DNA of 64,000 nt from Morella rubra (lineage: Eukaryota; Streptophyta; Magnoliopsida; Fagales; Myricaceae), in assembly GCA_003952965.2 (NCBI GenBank), contig CM025849.1, forward strand, positions 35,057,942 to 35,121,941, written 5' to 3'. The notes under the pieces are model-generated. The model was given only the letters and a program-made list of their open reading frames with translations, was not told where the DNA came from and did no database searches. The position numbers and the translations under genes were made by a program. Below are positions 9,964 to 22,437 of the stretch, one piece after another (the stretch's first letter is position 1; each line of letters starts with the position of its first letter).

Positions 9964-12900
9964 CTAAAGCTCATAGATAAGTCGCAACTTTATTTACCGG
10001 TACATTTGACAGCGCAAAGTCCCGTATTGAAACGAAAGTTAGACATAAAAGGGCTGCACCACGTGGGTGCCTGATGTTGGATGGTCAATCACTGTCCTCT
10101 GTCCTCCATAGGACGGTGATTGTTGAAACTAGCTCTTACTGCCTATCTTGCTCATACTGTCTTCATAGCCCGATCTATTGTTTCTACGACAAAAAAAACT
10201 CCTAAAGGTGAATAAAAGAATTCAAAAGTGGTGACCAAACAACAATAAACTTTCAAGTGTTGATCCGTTTATGCACATGACTCTGCAGCGAGGAACCATG
10301 ATCCACATGGATGCTAGAAAACAGGAACCCAACAAGACCAGGAAAGAAAACACACGACTTATGCAGGTTATTCTAATCAACTTCAAAATTACCCTGTCCT
10401 TTTGCCGAGAAAAGCATGTCTTTCTGTCTTTTTCAGGGCTCTTTCATTAGAATATTTACAACTTATGCAGGTTCCATTTTTCTTTTCTTTTTTTTTGGAG
10501 AAATATTTATGAAAGTCTCCTAGCCACCTCAGGAAATCTGTAGGAAGGTCTTTGGCAGGTTGAAAGAAAACAATGAAAAACAACCATCAAGATAGTTGCC
10601 TAATCATTTCCCTTAATTATAATGACATAATTGAAACATGTCCTGGATTTAATTCCAGTTCCTTCAATATAACAAGTTCCGACAGCCCCACCAATCAAAC
10701 AAAATAAAATAAATGACAAATCGTGAGATTGGCAAGCAACTTGGGAGCAAAACCCAGATAAACAATGGTGATGATTAGGATCACAATCGTGATTTTCTTT
10801 AATAAAAGATCCATTATTAACGTCTGACAAAACCAGTTAAAGGCCAGTGGATGTTACAATATTAACCTCATTACTAGACAAAAAAAGAAGTCAAATATGC
10901 TGCATAATCCCAAAAGAGTTAAAAGAACTTTAACCAGTAGATGTTTTGTCCTTCCAACGTTCAAATGTTTCTTGAAAAGGATAGAGACTCTCTAGTATGT
11001 TATGCGAATGATCTAATTTGAAAATGGATAAATAAAACACATAAGTCTCACAATATTTAATATTGTCCGTATTTAATTACTGAATATCACAGACCCAAGA
11101 CAAGAAATTTTGAACTGGGATTGACCATATTGATATTTTTCCTTCAATAAAATGATTGGGCTTACGCATGTGGTAGAGATCTCTTGCCCTTCCAACGTCC
11201 AGATGGTTCTTGGAAGAGGGTTCGATAATTTTTTAAGTCATTTCAAACTAACACGCAATCAAACAAAAGCCGTGATTTAAGACCTTTTAAACAATTTCAG
11301 GGCAGATTTGGCACAGTTTCAGGGTCAGATACTTTTTCTTGTCGTAATTTGCCGACCACACTCTTCATATTGTCTCTTGCACATGAAGTCAATTACAGCT
11401 GCAGCCAGGACCTCCATTTCAGCCCGAATTATGGGATCCAGTTTTGAATTTGTAGATTCAGAGAACCCTTCTACATTTATGAAGATGACCTAAATATAGG
11501 CCTCACCTACAATTATTTGCCCGACATTACACTATAAGGAAAGAGACAAAAACAACATGTAAGTATTGGATCAGAATTCTCTCCAATTTACTGACCGAAA
11601 TAGATATTCTAATTCGGATAAAAATAGATACAGCATAAAAGTTCTATAATATTCAATACTGCTTAGATAATGTGTACTTTATTGTGGAATCTATATGTTA
11701 TCTCTTTCTGAATTTGATCATCTTATTCTACAATAAATTAGAAAGGATTTTTATCTATTACTATATCTATCGTTATTATCCGAATAACTATGCAAACAAC
11801 GAATCTACGCTCTGAATATAGATTAATCTTTTTCTTTTTCTTAAAACTCAAAATAAATCTTTAAGCAATTCGGTACCCACAGTAGAAACGAGATTCATGT
11901 CTATCATTCGTATTAATTTTATTCTTATCATTAAGACCCTTCTGTAAAAGAATTCAATGATATTCTAATTTCATCCAAGCGAAGAGTACCAACCATTAAT
12001 TGCTCTTTCTTTCTTTTTTAAATAAAATAAAATAAAATCTTTTTATGTTAAAAGAAAAAGAGATGGATAAGCAATTCAACTGGGTAAACTTAAATTTCAG
12101 CTCCATCGTCATTTGTTCTAGTAGTCAAAATTTGTTGCGTAGCTGACGATTGGGGCATGTCCAGTGCCTGCGACGTGCCGTTTAAGGACCATTAGCTGTT
12201 CAATTTCCTCTTCCCATGGAACAATTGGGTTAACCTTAAATCACGCTTTACGCATCATAAACACGACAAGATTTGTTTGTGAGATAACTAAGGCCAAAAG
12301 TTTCCAGCATCTTCTTCTTCTTTCCCTCCCCCCTTCCCTTTCTGGAAAACATTTTCTAGCTGTAAATGCTGAATTTGTAACACTTGGCATCATTGGAATG
12401 GGTCTGAAGAACCATGACACTGTTATAAATGTCTTTTAACACATCTTGGTCTACTTATTTTGGATGATTTAGTAGTCTTTGATCTGTCTGAGGAACACAA
12501 CCAATAGCTATACTGCTGACAATAGTTGCACCCTCTTGTTTCTCCCATTTTATCTTCTTCTTTTTTCCCATTTACCAATTGCTCCAAGAAACCGCATATT
12601 ACCTCTCCAGCAGCCAATTTACCACTCAAGTTTAGCTCATAAAAGATTCATTGCAACATTCAAAGGATTACAAACTAAGGATGACCTCCATTACTAATAA
12701 TTGAGGCAGCCTGAGCTAAGATGTGTACATAAACAGAAGGGCAGCAGAGTAGAATATTCAATGCCTCTGGCATAGTGGCTACAGCTAAATATGCCAGCTA
12801 AATTACAAGCAATGCACACTGGTGTTTACAAATACGAGTTGATTAAAAAGTGAAGAGAGATTATTTGAATGAATTTTTTATGTCTATTGTAATAGAAAAA

Positions 12901-13229
12901 AATGATTTGATGGGAGAGAGAGAGATTATTTTGTAGTTATTTTATTAAGCCAAAATTTCAGAGTGGGACACAAACACTGACAAGAATATGACAAATTCTA
13001 AACCATATCATACGCCCAGAAAATGAATGATCCGTAATAAAGGCTTGCCTTACCTTGTAATAGTTTTAGCCGAGTACATGGGGTTAAATATTTCACCAAA
13101 CTGGACACTACTCAAGCTATCATACTGAGGAAAAGTGTTAGCAACTACAAAAATGTTACAAGTGCTTACGTTAAAGGCTTTAAGTAGCTAATTTGTACAT
13201 AATCTATACAAAAGAAGCTAAAAGTTGAG
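9964..13229. other. Long intergenic region downstream of the FRS gene
   Basis: About 3.3 kb without a supported gene. A CACGTG motif lies near 10060. Several ORFs of 60-90 codons (10389-10583, 10600-10830, 12164-12439, 12423-12629) lack family resemblance. A fragment of the GAGAGATTATTTT MITE family is at 12842-12975. Confidence 0.45.
12842..12975 (+). mobile_element. MITE fragment, GAGAGATTATTTT family
   Basis: It contains AAAAAGTGAAGAGAGATTAT, AATAGAAAAAAATGATTTGA and GAGAGATTATTTTGTAGTTA followed by a CCAAAATTTCAGAG-like end. These match the interior and right half of the element at 24386-24567. The left terminus is missing or diverged. Confidence 0.55.
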
Positions 13230-16200
13230 CTATCGAGGGAGCCTATTCTCCTGCAAATTTGTTGGAGCTACTTTAGGAAACGATGTCGAAGTGACATTGT
13301 GAAACATTGTTGGCAGCATGTTATGCAACTGCGCTGGCACCACATTATGTAACTGAGGTGGCCTGATGTCAGATATTTCCTGCCACAAGGATAAAACCCA
13401 TGCCTTAATAAACTAAACTTGGTCAGCATCAGAACATTCCAGATACCACATACTAATCTGTGGTGACATGGATGTTTTAACTGTCAATAAAGCTACAAAA
13501 CCTCAAACATGAGAAGCCTTTCATCATTGAGCACCAGTCAGCTGGTCACTTTCTACATAATCTTGTATCAAAATATTGGCCCGCAACTTAGAGATCATTG
13601 TGCCTGGCCATGGACAAAAGACCCAAGGCTGGGAAAGTTGAGGTCACCTCAAACCTGATCCAGAATGGATCAAGGATCATGAAAGTTGATCTGACCCAGC
13701 CAATTTATCTAAACATGTCAGATGCTTCAACCCAAACATTTGAATTTTGTACACGGTAAGATGTTCAAGCCAACATTGCCAGCCCAAATTCTACCCTAAT
13801 ATGAGCATAGCAACATGAACAACCAATATCAGCTTTGAACAACCAATGTCAGCTTTCCAGAACATTACTGTCCATGAAATAAGATACTGTACCCCATCCC
13901 CAGACACAACAAAATCTACACAAGCAATTGCCATCAGATTTCCAATAGACTGCTGTGCGAGTGTGTCAAATAATCAATCCCAAAAAGTATGACTCAGAAA
14001 ATTCTTTATAATATATCATAAAGAACAGAATTAATTAAACGATGAGAGCATACATACCATTTGGTGAAAGCCATCTTGCATACCCATGCCCACAGCTTCT
14101 GGCTGGGGTACCTGCTATATACATAAAGCAAACATCAGTTTTTATTTCTTCCCCTTTTTCCCCCTTTTCCAAACAGTTCTGAGAGGGAACACATTTAGAA
14201 AGCTAACACGTTACACATTAGATTCACTAACCTTTCCTTTATTGTTACCACTGTTTCCCTTACTAGCCACTTCCTTCCCAGCCCCAGATCTCCTAGGAAC
14301 CTTGCTTGCACTAGTTGTTTTCACAGTAGCAACTACTTCATTAGATGCATTGTTGCACTGATTCGCTTCAACAGCACCAATAGGATGAGTTTCTGAGGTC
14401 ATTACCCTGGAATCATTCTCTAGAGAGTTATTCACAGTTGCGCACTGCTTCAAAGCTTCTTTTATGGCACAGAGTGCAATATTGTAACTCTCTTGTGACA
14501 GTGAACCTTCTTCACCCAATATTATGGCTCTTCGACATAAATCATTGTATCGACGGACCTTAGACTGCACCTCATCCAATCTTTCGCCAACGATATGCCT
14601 GCTCATAGCAGCATTAGTCCATCGCTGTAGTATATACTTCGATGGGATGCTGAAAACACCGGACATTTGAAGAACAACAATACCATGTCTGCAGAGATAA
14701 CCTTTATATTCAAATGACCGGCATGAACAATATATATCTGATTTTGACTCATTGTATTCCACTACATAATTCTGATCATCTTCAAAGTCTTTAACAGCAT
14801 ATATTGTTACCAACTCATCTTCATTCTCTTTCTTAAGATGGCAGGCAGCTGCTCCCAAAACCTCAACTTGAAATTTCTTGAAAATTTCATGCGTGTACAC
14901 TTGTGACATCTGTTTCTCAAAAGGTGATGGAGACTTCAACTCAGGTGTTTCATGCCATGCATCGAAATTTGCTTTGGCTTCCTCTTCATATCTATCTTCA
15001 AGAATTACCCTGTATCGCTCAATGAACTCTCTTAATGAAGTCTCCCCTTGGACATATTTGTCAAATGAAGAGTTCAAGCTCTCTAAGCGTAAAGTTGTAG
15101 ACAACCCAGCAAAAGATAAATCTTTCATAAAAGTAGGCACCCAATGTGTGCGATCCTCATACAACAATTGAAGCCATTCAACCTCTCTAAGATTAAATCT
15201 CTCAATCAATTTCCACCATCTCTTTTCAAATTGTTCTTCTGTCCACGACTTATAGATACATTTATTAAATTTTAGCATAAAACTGTCAATCCACATGCAC
15301 AAAAACTCAAGCTGTCTAGGGATCTTTTCCAATACATGCCACAAACAGTAACAATGCCGTGTGCCTGGAAAGACTGCTGCAACAGCTGTTTTTATGGCAT
15401 TGTTTTGGTCAGTGAGTATCACTCTTGGCGCTCGTTCATCCATAGCTATAAGCCACGTTTGCAATAACCAAACAAAAGTATAAACTGTCTCATCAGCAAT
15501 CAATGCACAACCAAGCAACGTCGGTTGAATATGATGGTTCACTCCAATAAAAAGAACCAATGGCACTTTATATTTGTTTGTGAAATATGTGGTGTCAAAA
15601 GAAACCACATCACAAAAGGTAATGTAATCTTCCATGCCTTTAGCATCCACCCAAAACACATTTCTAAGTCGATGCTCTTCATTCAAATCGACTGCATAGA
15701 AGAACTTCGGATTCTGTTCCTGCATATGCATAAAATGTTCAAGTAGAATTTGAGCATCCCCTGGTTCCAAAACCAAAGTCCGTCCTTTATCATTTTGATT
15801 TCTCATGTAGCCCTCTAAGCAATCAACATTCTGATAGGCACTGAAAAGCTTGGACACTTCAGCTAAATTCTTCCGTCTTCGAACTCGGACATCATTCTTA
15901 AGTGGATCAGCATTCCTGTGACTCCGAAAGAAATGCACCTGAGCAGGCAAAAGCTCATGATTATGCTCCTTTACAAAACTATAAATATACCACTTCCCAT
16001 TTTGTCTTCTTTTTACATGCATGCTTGCTTTGCAACCAATTTTGGGTGAAGGCCGTGGATTGATGGCATCATCAGACTGTTGCTTATTCCCATATCTTAT
16101 GCACGAAAATTTTGCATCAATAAATTCCCTCGATGCCCTAGACCGACGACTACTCAATTTGGCAGTGCCAAACCCCACAGACTTGGCATATTCTTTGTAA

Positions 16201-16385
16201 AATGAATATGCAGCTTCATGAGAATCAAATTCCATGTCATCACGAGGCTCTACAATCGTATTGTCAATGATGACATTAGAATCCATGATTGTTGTGGGAA
16301 TATTCAGATCAACTTCACATCCACCTTGCACTTCAACCGCAAAACTGCTCAGAAATGGTCTGAATTCATTCATATGATGTTCCAT
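13230..16385 (-). CDS. FRS: FAR1-RELATED SEQUENCE (FAR1/FHY3 family) protein, 3 coding exons
   Basis: Transcription regulator domesticated from a Mutator-like transposase; family members FHY3 and FAR1 act in phytochrome A signalling. Coding exons are 16385-14232, 14111-14058 and 13379-13230 (TAG at 13232-13230), all with GT-AG borders, giving 785 residues. Residues 53-145 form the FAR1 DNA-binding zinc domain (C95, C118, H141, H143). The MULE transposase-like core spans about 225-440, with acidic residues D264 (FDTTY) and D326 (ILTDQ) and FPGTRHCYCLWH. The SWIM zinc finger uses C553, C555, C565 and H567 (YCSCRSFEYKGYLCRH). The small second exon encodes VPQPEAVGMGMQDGFHQM; the last encodes EISDIRPPQLHNVV and ends ENRLPR. 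Reading past the first donor adds only VSESNV before a stop, a shorter intron-retention form. The closest Arabidopsis member was not determined. Confidence 0.93.
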
Positions 16386-16717
16386 AAATATTGTACAGAA
16401 TCTCCTCCCATCGGAAGAGAATAAATTTCCACCTCACTGATCCCATTACAACGGGAACTGAAACAGCAGAAAATTATTATTAGTGATAGATATAAAGCAG
16501 AATTAAAAGTATTGTCATCACAATATCTATCCCATAAACTGATTCTGAAGTATATAATATCAATGCTGGATTTGGATGCACAGAATCAGAACTGATTTGA
16601 ATCCTCTTAATGTGGAATGAAAGCTCACAGTAGGTTCAAAAAATTCTAAGTACGTTGTTGTACAAACCAATCCTTGAGCCAATATCACATTGCTTCTACA
16701 TTAGCTGATCTGTAGTG

Positions 16718-16969
16718 TAGATGCACACGGGCACAAAAGCATGCAAAGTGCTGCTTTTTACTTAATGATGTTCTAAAACATCTCCAAGAACTTCATATAT
16801 CATGTTCATAGAGAACCATTAGTCCGCTTATTCTACCTTAGCATAGATGCACACGGGCACAAGAGCATGCAAAGTGCTGCTTTTTCCTTAATGATGTTCT
16901 AAAACATCTCCAAGACCTTCATATATCATGTTCATAGAGAACCAGTCCACTTATTCTACCTTTTCTTCC
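16718..16969. repeat. ~126-bp tandem duplication in the FRS leader region
   Basis: Units 16718-16843 and 16844-16969 both begin TAGATGCACACGGGCACAA and run through GCATGCAAAGTGCTGCTTTT and AACATCTCCAAGA. They differ at only a few bases, so the duplication is recent. It falls in the likely 5'UTR intron, so it need not affect the protein. Confidence 0.88.
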
Positions 16970-17808
16970 CCCTGAGCAGGCACGCCATCACCTTCTAATT
17001 TGAGTCAAGCAAGAAAGTCCAGTTGAAACTAGAAAATTTAAGCTTTAAGCTCACGGATTTTTATCCATTTTCATGTTTCATAATGGTCTTGCCCATTATT
17101 GTCAGAGCTAATTATGAAGCCAACGCTATTCCCCATAGTTGCACATAACCCAATCTTGTTCCTAAAACTAAAAGACGAATAAAATTGCCTTCCATCAGAT
17201 TCTCATGCCACAAACCAGAGTTTTTGTGGAGAATAAAAAAACTCACTATGATAATCAATTCAGTCAAGAGACTATCTATCCTATTGAATAATTATCAAAG
17301 CCACCTTTTGGCCTCTATAAATCCAGTAGTCCATAACTGAAGGCCTGTGCGAAATGGATGTATAGGGGTTTCACAATTAACAATCACTGAACCCACTTCT
17401 TCCTAATGTTTTTGCAACATCACTTGCTACCAAACTATCTTCAAAATACTACCCTTGCCATATTCTAATAACCATGGATGGCAGCATTGCTTTGAAAATC
17501 ACCAACCACCTAGCACTGGGAACGGATTCCCTCTTAAGAGCTCATTTCCAAATGAGAGTTGACGGAGATAATTTGTGAGAAAGATAACAGATGTCTCAGA
17601 AATCAAAGATCCACTCCAGCAAAAGTGAGAGTGCACTTACTTCTAATAGCACTACAACAAACCTATCTTCATTCTCCTGCACCTTCGTGAATTTACATAG
17701 ATCCTCTAAAATCACATTTTTATTTTTTATTTTATTTATTATGGCGTACCACAAAATTGTGCACAACTTCACAGCCCAAATATCAATTTGCCAAAAGCCA
17801 ACAAAACA

Positions 17809-17880
17809 CCCCCCCCCCCCCCCCCCCCCCCCCCCAACAAAAAAAAAAAAACCCAGAAGGAAAAAAAAAAAAAAGAAAAA
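17809..17880 (+). repeat. 27-C homopolymer followed by A-rich homopurine tract
   Basis: C occupies 17809-17835 without interruption. It is followed by AACA, an A-run, CCCAGAAGG and two further A-runs. On the minus strand, the sense strand of the FRS gene, this reads as T-runs and then a 27-G run, which could form a G-quadruplex. Homopolymer length is prone to sequencing error. Confidence 0.9.
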
Positions 17881-18211
17881 AATCTCCCAATTACTATCCA
17901 TTCAAAGTTCGGTTTTTGCACTTATTGAGGCATAATTTACACAGACACCTAAATAATAAACCGCAAAATGGCAACAGCGAAAGTATGGATTCAAAGAAAA
18001 TTGACTCATTGGACTCCGTAGCCATGAAGAAAGTGAAAAGTTAACAAAAGCTCACAAAATAACCAAAATTGAACCAAATTGAGCTCAAAGTTTACCGGGA
18101 AATTGCTGGAACATTCTACAATAACTCCTCCCGGTTGTAAAGCAGCGGGGTTCCAAAAAAGTGTATGCGGGAGTAATAGAGAAATACTTTGAGGGGCAGA
18201 GAAGGAGACAG

Positions 18212-18227
18212 TTAGGGTTAGGGTTTT
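18212..18227 (-). promoter_or_regulatory. Telobox-like motif in the FRS upstream region
   Basis: The plus strand reads TTAGGGTTAGGGTTTT, i.e. AAAACCCTAACCCTAA on the gene's strand. The short AAACCCTAA telobox is known from plant promoters, especially genes active in dividing cells. Its position, near the likely start of the FRS transcript, suggests a promoter element. Two telomere-type units could also be chance. Confidence 0.45.
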
Positions 18228-18559
18228 GGTCAGTAAAGAGGAAGAAGGGGACTGAGTTGGGTCAGAATTTTGGGACTCGCTTTGCGCTTCAAAGAAAAGC
18301 CACTCGTCATGTGGTGGTGACACGTTTCAATTGGTATACATTTCGGTAATTCGACGTGGTGACGTGGGGGGTTGTTTTGGTAGCACAATGCGAGTGAAAA
18401 TGCAAGTGGGGCAAAAATATGGACCGCAGCAGCTATATGTTGTACCCGAAATTTACTGTCCTACACGTGTGCTTTGTACGATTGTACGTTTCGAATCCAA
18501 CAGCATTTTTTCGATCTTTCACACTTTATTCAGGGAAAGAAAAAAAAACGTAAGAGTCT

Positions 18560-18780
18560 TTTCATTTTTTTGCAGTATTTAATATTGGTTGCGTTAATTT
18601 GTTCAAAATTTTTGAGTCTCAAAATTTCGAATAAATTAAACATATTTTTAAATTGTTAATGTCTATGTATATATTTTAAAAATTTTACAAATTTAATAAA
18701 TTTTAAATTTTAATATTTTAAAAATTTTAAAAATATATTTTAAAATTTCGACAAACAAACGTCAATGTCTAAATACTTCT
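18560..18780. repeat. AT-rich stretch, possible degraded MITE
   Basis: Alternating AAATTTT/TTTTAAAA blocks end in GACAAACAAACGTCAATGT, which loosely mirrors GCGTTAATTTGTTC at the left. The inverted-repeat match is weak. No coding sequence is present. Confidence 0.3.
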
Positions 18781-18857
18781 CATACCTTTTAGTACTTACA
18801 TAGCCTTAAAATGCCTTCAATGGAAACTTAAATTTTGCAAACCAAAATTTTGATAAG

Positions 18858-19165
18858 GAAAAATACATTTTTCCCCCACTTTTGCATGTTATTCCCTAAG
18901 TTACGCCATCTAACTACAAATCTTAAATGCTTGAAAAAATTATTAAATTTTTAGACATTTTGCATCTCTCAACTATTAATATTAGAGACTTTACATCTTC
19001 CATCTAATATTAATACTCCCAATAATTTAATAAAGCAACAATAATATCTTCAATATATGCAAGGTGGGTCAGCATTATCATCATTTTAGTTTAAAAATTT
19101 GACAAGAGTGTAATTTTCTAATATTGGTAGTTAAATGGTGTAATGTTTCAAAAACCATAGTTTAA
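18858..19165. mobile_element. MITE copy, same family as 45388-45785
   Basis: It opens GGAAAAATACATTTTTCCCC and contains ACAATAATATCTTCAATATA followed by a GCAAGGTGGGTCA-like stretch and CATTTTAGTTTAAAAATTT. Essentially the same string occurs at 45603-45668 in the second copy. The right end near 19165 is eroded. Confidence 0.55.
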
Positions 19166-19188
19166 GAGTGTAGAATAAATTAATAAAG

Positions 19189-19543
19189 AGAGAGAGATTA
19201 TTTTATAATTTTTTAATAAGTATAGAAATTTTGAGGGGTGGAAATTTCTACCCCCGAACACCACCAAGATGTAAAGTGAAAAACAGTAGTAGTTCATAAG
19301 TGAAAAATATATATTTTTTAATTTTGATTTTTCTAAAAATTTGATCAAGAAAATAGTTATAAAATTTATTTATTTCTATTACAATAAATATCAAAAATTC
19401 ACTCCAATCATCTCTCTCTTGCTTTTTTACCAACTCTTATAGATTTATTTATTTTTAATTAATTTTGGTCAAAATTTATTAAAACTCTAATTTAGCTCAA
19501 TTTTATAATATTCTCCAAAAATTTATTGGCAAACACCGTCTTA
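19189..19543. mobile_element. GAGAGATTATTTT-family MITE sequence, one part inverted
   Basis: The part 19189-19260 (GAGAGAGAGATTATTTTATA, ending CCCCCGAACACCACC) is in plus orientation. The remaining part, to GGCAAACACCGTC at 19531-19543, matches the same family on the minus strand (read inward: GACGGTGTTTGCC). This suggests two fragments or a rearranged copy. No ORF is credible here. Confidence 0.5.
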
Positions 19544-20217
19544 GTATTATGCCAAATATTATCCTAAAGGAAAAAAAAACAAAGGAGTCCTTTCAAAGCC
19601 ACGTTACCTTTTGGATTCTTTAATGGGATAAAGTTATAGTTAGACTCATAGGTATAAGTAAAAATCAAATCGGTATCAATTCAGCAACTTGATACTCATA
19701 ATTTTTGAAAATTATCAATTCTCTCCTCCCCCTCCTCCCCCGAGGGGTCTAAATTAAACATTAAATCCGACAGAAAAACATGCAAAATGACCAAAATGCC
19801 CCTCTAAGACTAAATTTAAAAAAATAAATAAAAATAATAAATTTTAAGAAATAAATTAAAAATAAATAGATTATTGAAATAGAGTTTCAATAGTTTTATT
19901 TAAAAATATTAATTTTTTAAAAAATAATTTTTTATTTTTTTAATAATTTTATCTTAAAGGAATTTTTATCATTTTGTATGATTTTTCGTCAGATTTAACG
20001 TCAAATTTAGATGAAGGGGCGTGAATTAATGATTTTTAAAAGTTATTAATCTCAAATTATCGAATGAATAATTAAGAATATCGATTTGATTTTTACTCCT
20101 ACTCATAGAGCTAACTATTACTTTACAATTTTTTTTAATTGAGGACCAATTTTTTTAATACAAGTAAATTTTACAAATTTTTGTATTTTTTCCTTTGAAA
20201 AAGCACGTGGTTTTAAA
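19544..20217. other. Intergenic, no supported gene
   Basis: AT-rich spacer between the MITE cluster and the LSM8 leader. It contains TCTCCTCCCCCTCCTCCCCC near 19721-19740 but no recognisable gene or structured element. Confidence 0.4.
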
Positions 20218-20259
20218 GTGAATTGGGCTTTAATACTCACACTGTACCCTGGCCTTCAC

Positions 20260-20468
20260 TATTTTGGGTTTCATTTCTCTTTCGTCGATTCGACCTTGTT
20301 TCTCTTCTTTTTTTTTTCTTTTCCGCCCCTCCTGCAGCTACAGCCACTGTCCGGTTTGATCGTCGCCACGCTACTACTACGTGCACCTCTTCTGAGTTTT
20401 CGCTGTTGATTGGTCTGCTGGTGCCGCAGTAGGGTCAGAGTTTCGTCGTTTCTTGCTTGAAAACCGAG
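20260..20468 (+). other. LSM8: Probable 5'UTR exon of LSM8
   Basis: A CT-rich leader-like stretch ends in ACCGAG followed by a strong donor, GTGAGTAG, at 20469. The region downstream to 22372 is T- and G-rich like a plant intron. The TTTTGGCAG acceptor at 22372 is followed by a short leader and the LSM8 ATG at 22438. Upstream, TGGGCT and AT-rich sequence near 20223 could be promoter elements. The exon start is approximate; another acceptor-like GGGTTGCAG at about 21730 may mark an optional leader exon. Confidence 0.5.
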
Positions 20469-20893
20469 GTGAGTAGATTTGGGACAGTTCTTGAGCTGAG
20501 TTTTGCCTTGTTCTCCCAACTGTAGTGTTTGGGCCCCGCGAATGGGGTTGCTCGGTTTTGATAGTGTGGCGAATTTATAGTGTTTAGCCTGCGAGGTGGT
20601 GGATGCAGTGATTTCTTGTAGCTTCAGTCGAGGGTAGGGAGAGGTTTCGGGAGTTCTGGTGATAGTATTGAGGGGCTGTTGTTAGGGAATGCTAGTTTGG
20701 GTGGTAACAGTGAAAGTAGGGAGTCGTGATGGGGGCTTTTATGGAGTGGGCTTTGGTTTTGGGGGCAGTTTCGATTTGTGACTGGTGAGCTTTGTGCAAA
20801 TTTTTAGGTGTAAAGTATGTGTTCGAATGTAGGGGTTTGTGTAGGATGTTTAGGAGTGAATAAGAGGTCTGAGGGGTTTGGGTTGCAGATAAC

Positions 20894-20961
20894 GTTTTGG
20901 GAATGGTTTTATGGGTTAGTGGCTCAGGTTTTGGGAATGGTTTTATGGGCTAGTGGCTCAG
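20894..20961 (+). repeat. 34-bp tandem duplication in the LSM8 leader intron
   Basis: Units 20894-20927 and 20928-20961 both begin GTTTTGGGAATGGTTTTATG and end TAGTGGCTCAG. They differ at one base. This is a local duplication inside the predicted 5'UTR intron. Confidence 0.85.
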
Positions 20962-21078
20962 GTTTTGGTGTAGTGATCAGAATTTCTTGGTAGAGTTTCG
21001 GGGTTAGGTCATGTCTGTAGGGTTCAGGTTCAGTTGCATTGTTAAGAGTGTTTTTGAGATTGGCATGATGGGGTTTTT

Positions 21079-21103
21079 TTTTCTTTTCTTTTCTTTTCTT
21101 TTC
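21079..21103 (+). repeat. (TTTTC)n microsatellite
   Basis: About four to five TTTTC units follow a T-run, within the predicted LSM8 5'UTR intron. Confidence 0.85.
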
Positions 21104-22437
21104 TGAACAGACTGTGGGTTTAGTTGGCGATGGGGTTTTCATGTTCCACTGCTTGGTGTGCGCTATGAGTGTAGCCATGTGATGATTATGGTGAGATAGG
21201 GGTTTGTAAGGCAGGACTCAGGGGTGTGTGCATATAGTGTGTGGAAGGTTTGATGGGCTTCTTAGTTTGGAGGGTTGAGTCTTTGTGATCTGCTCGTGTA
21301 ATTGCAAAGTAGTTTTCCACCTGATGGACTCTTTGACCTCAAATAGTCGTCCATGTGGCCCCTGGTCTTTTGCTGCACTGAAAAACAAACTGAACTCTGT
21401 GTATTTGAAGAGAAAAGAGAGGGAGAGAGGGAGCATGTTTTACACTTGGCTATTGTCATAGTTGTTCATTCAGGGACACCATAAGTGTTCTGCTTCTCAT
21501 TCTTCTTCTCCCTCTTGAATTGTCGATTCTCTCTCTCTTCTTCTTCTGTGGTTGTTTCGTCATTATTCTATATCTGCATTTTTAGGCTCTCTAGCTTTGT
21601 GCTCCTTTCTTAGACTTGAGGTAGTCTCTTCGATCGTGTATGTATGAAGGTATAAATTTTTTGCTAGATATAAATTAATGAGATATTAATAACGCGGGCT
21701 TTATCTTCAATTTGTTTTTTTGGGTTGCAGGGTGTTATTTTAAAACAATTGGGTTCTGAAACAAACTTTAGGCAGCAATATTTTATTGTGTTAGCATATT
21801 TCAGAAAATTTGATAGGAAAAAGGAAACAAGTAAAAGAAAGAATATAGTCCTTAAATTAGGGGGTCTAAAGTTTCAACAAAAATGTACTGTGATATTTTT
21901 GAATGGGAAAGTTCATTGGTTGTTGAAGGGGGACCTAGTAATAGACGTTTGGATCTAGCAAAGGTAGTGCTGCAAATCACTTACCGAAACCAATGAAGAC
22001 AAGGGGGTCTATCCAAGTCCATCTATTTGGTGTTTGATTTCTAGTGTTGTGTTATAGATGATGACTACCTTCCTTTTGTTGCAAGAGCTATTGTTTTGTA
22101 GTTCCTTAAATTATATCAGGAGTTAGAGATAATCGCCATCTTGTGCCTCAGAAAGGAAATTCTTTCATCTAGGTTTCCAATAATATATGGCACTAACCAG
22201 ATGGCTTGATTTCATCTTAAATTATTTTTGCTTTGTACCAATACAATGATATCGTGTCCTTTTTATTCTCATCCCTACTCTCTGCCACCCCCTTTAATGT
22301 TTACCCTATGTCTTACTTCCTTGTTTTATATAAATTGTGCCTTAAAGAACTGATGTCTCTTTCTTTTGGCAGAAAAGTGGGTTCATAAGCAATCTTGCGT
22401 GGGAAGTCTGGGATAAATACAATTTTGGAGCAAAAAT

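Larger units (their letters stand above)
16386..18340 (-). promoter_or_regulatory. 5' leader/intron and promoter region of the FRS gene
   Basis: Just upstream of the ATG, the minus strand has CTGCTGTTTCAG (about 16463-16452), a good acceptor, so the leader is probably split by an intron reaching towards 18.0 kb. The region holds a 126-bp tandem duplication (16718-16969), a 27-C run next to A-runs (17809-17880) and a telobox-like AACCCTAACCCTAA near 18225-18212. The exact transcription start is not visible. ORFs overlapping the homopolymers are not credible. Confidence 0.5.

Noticed and set aside
12423-12697. ORFs of ~70 codons on both strands near 12.5 kb
   Set aside because: They overlap each other and show no domain, splice context or leader.
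17591-18044. Overlapping ORFs on both strands around 17.6-18.0 kb
   Set aside because: They are built on the 27-C run and A-runs, giving poly-Pro, poly-Gly, poly-Phe or poly-Lys. No family resemblance.
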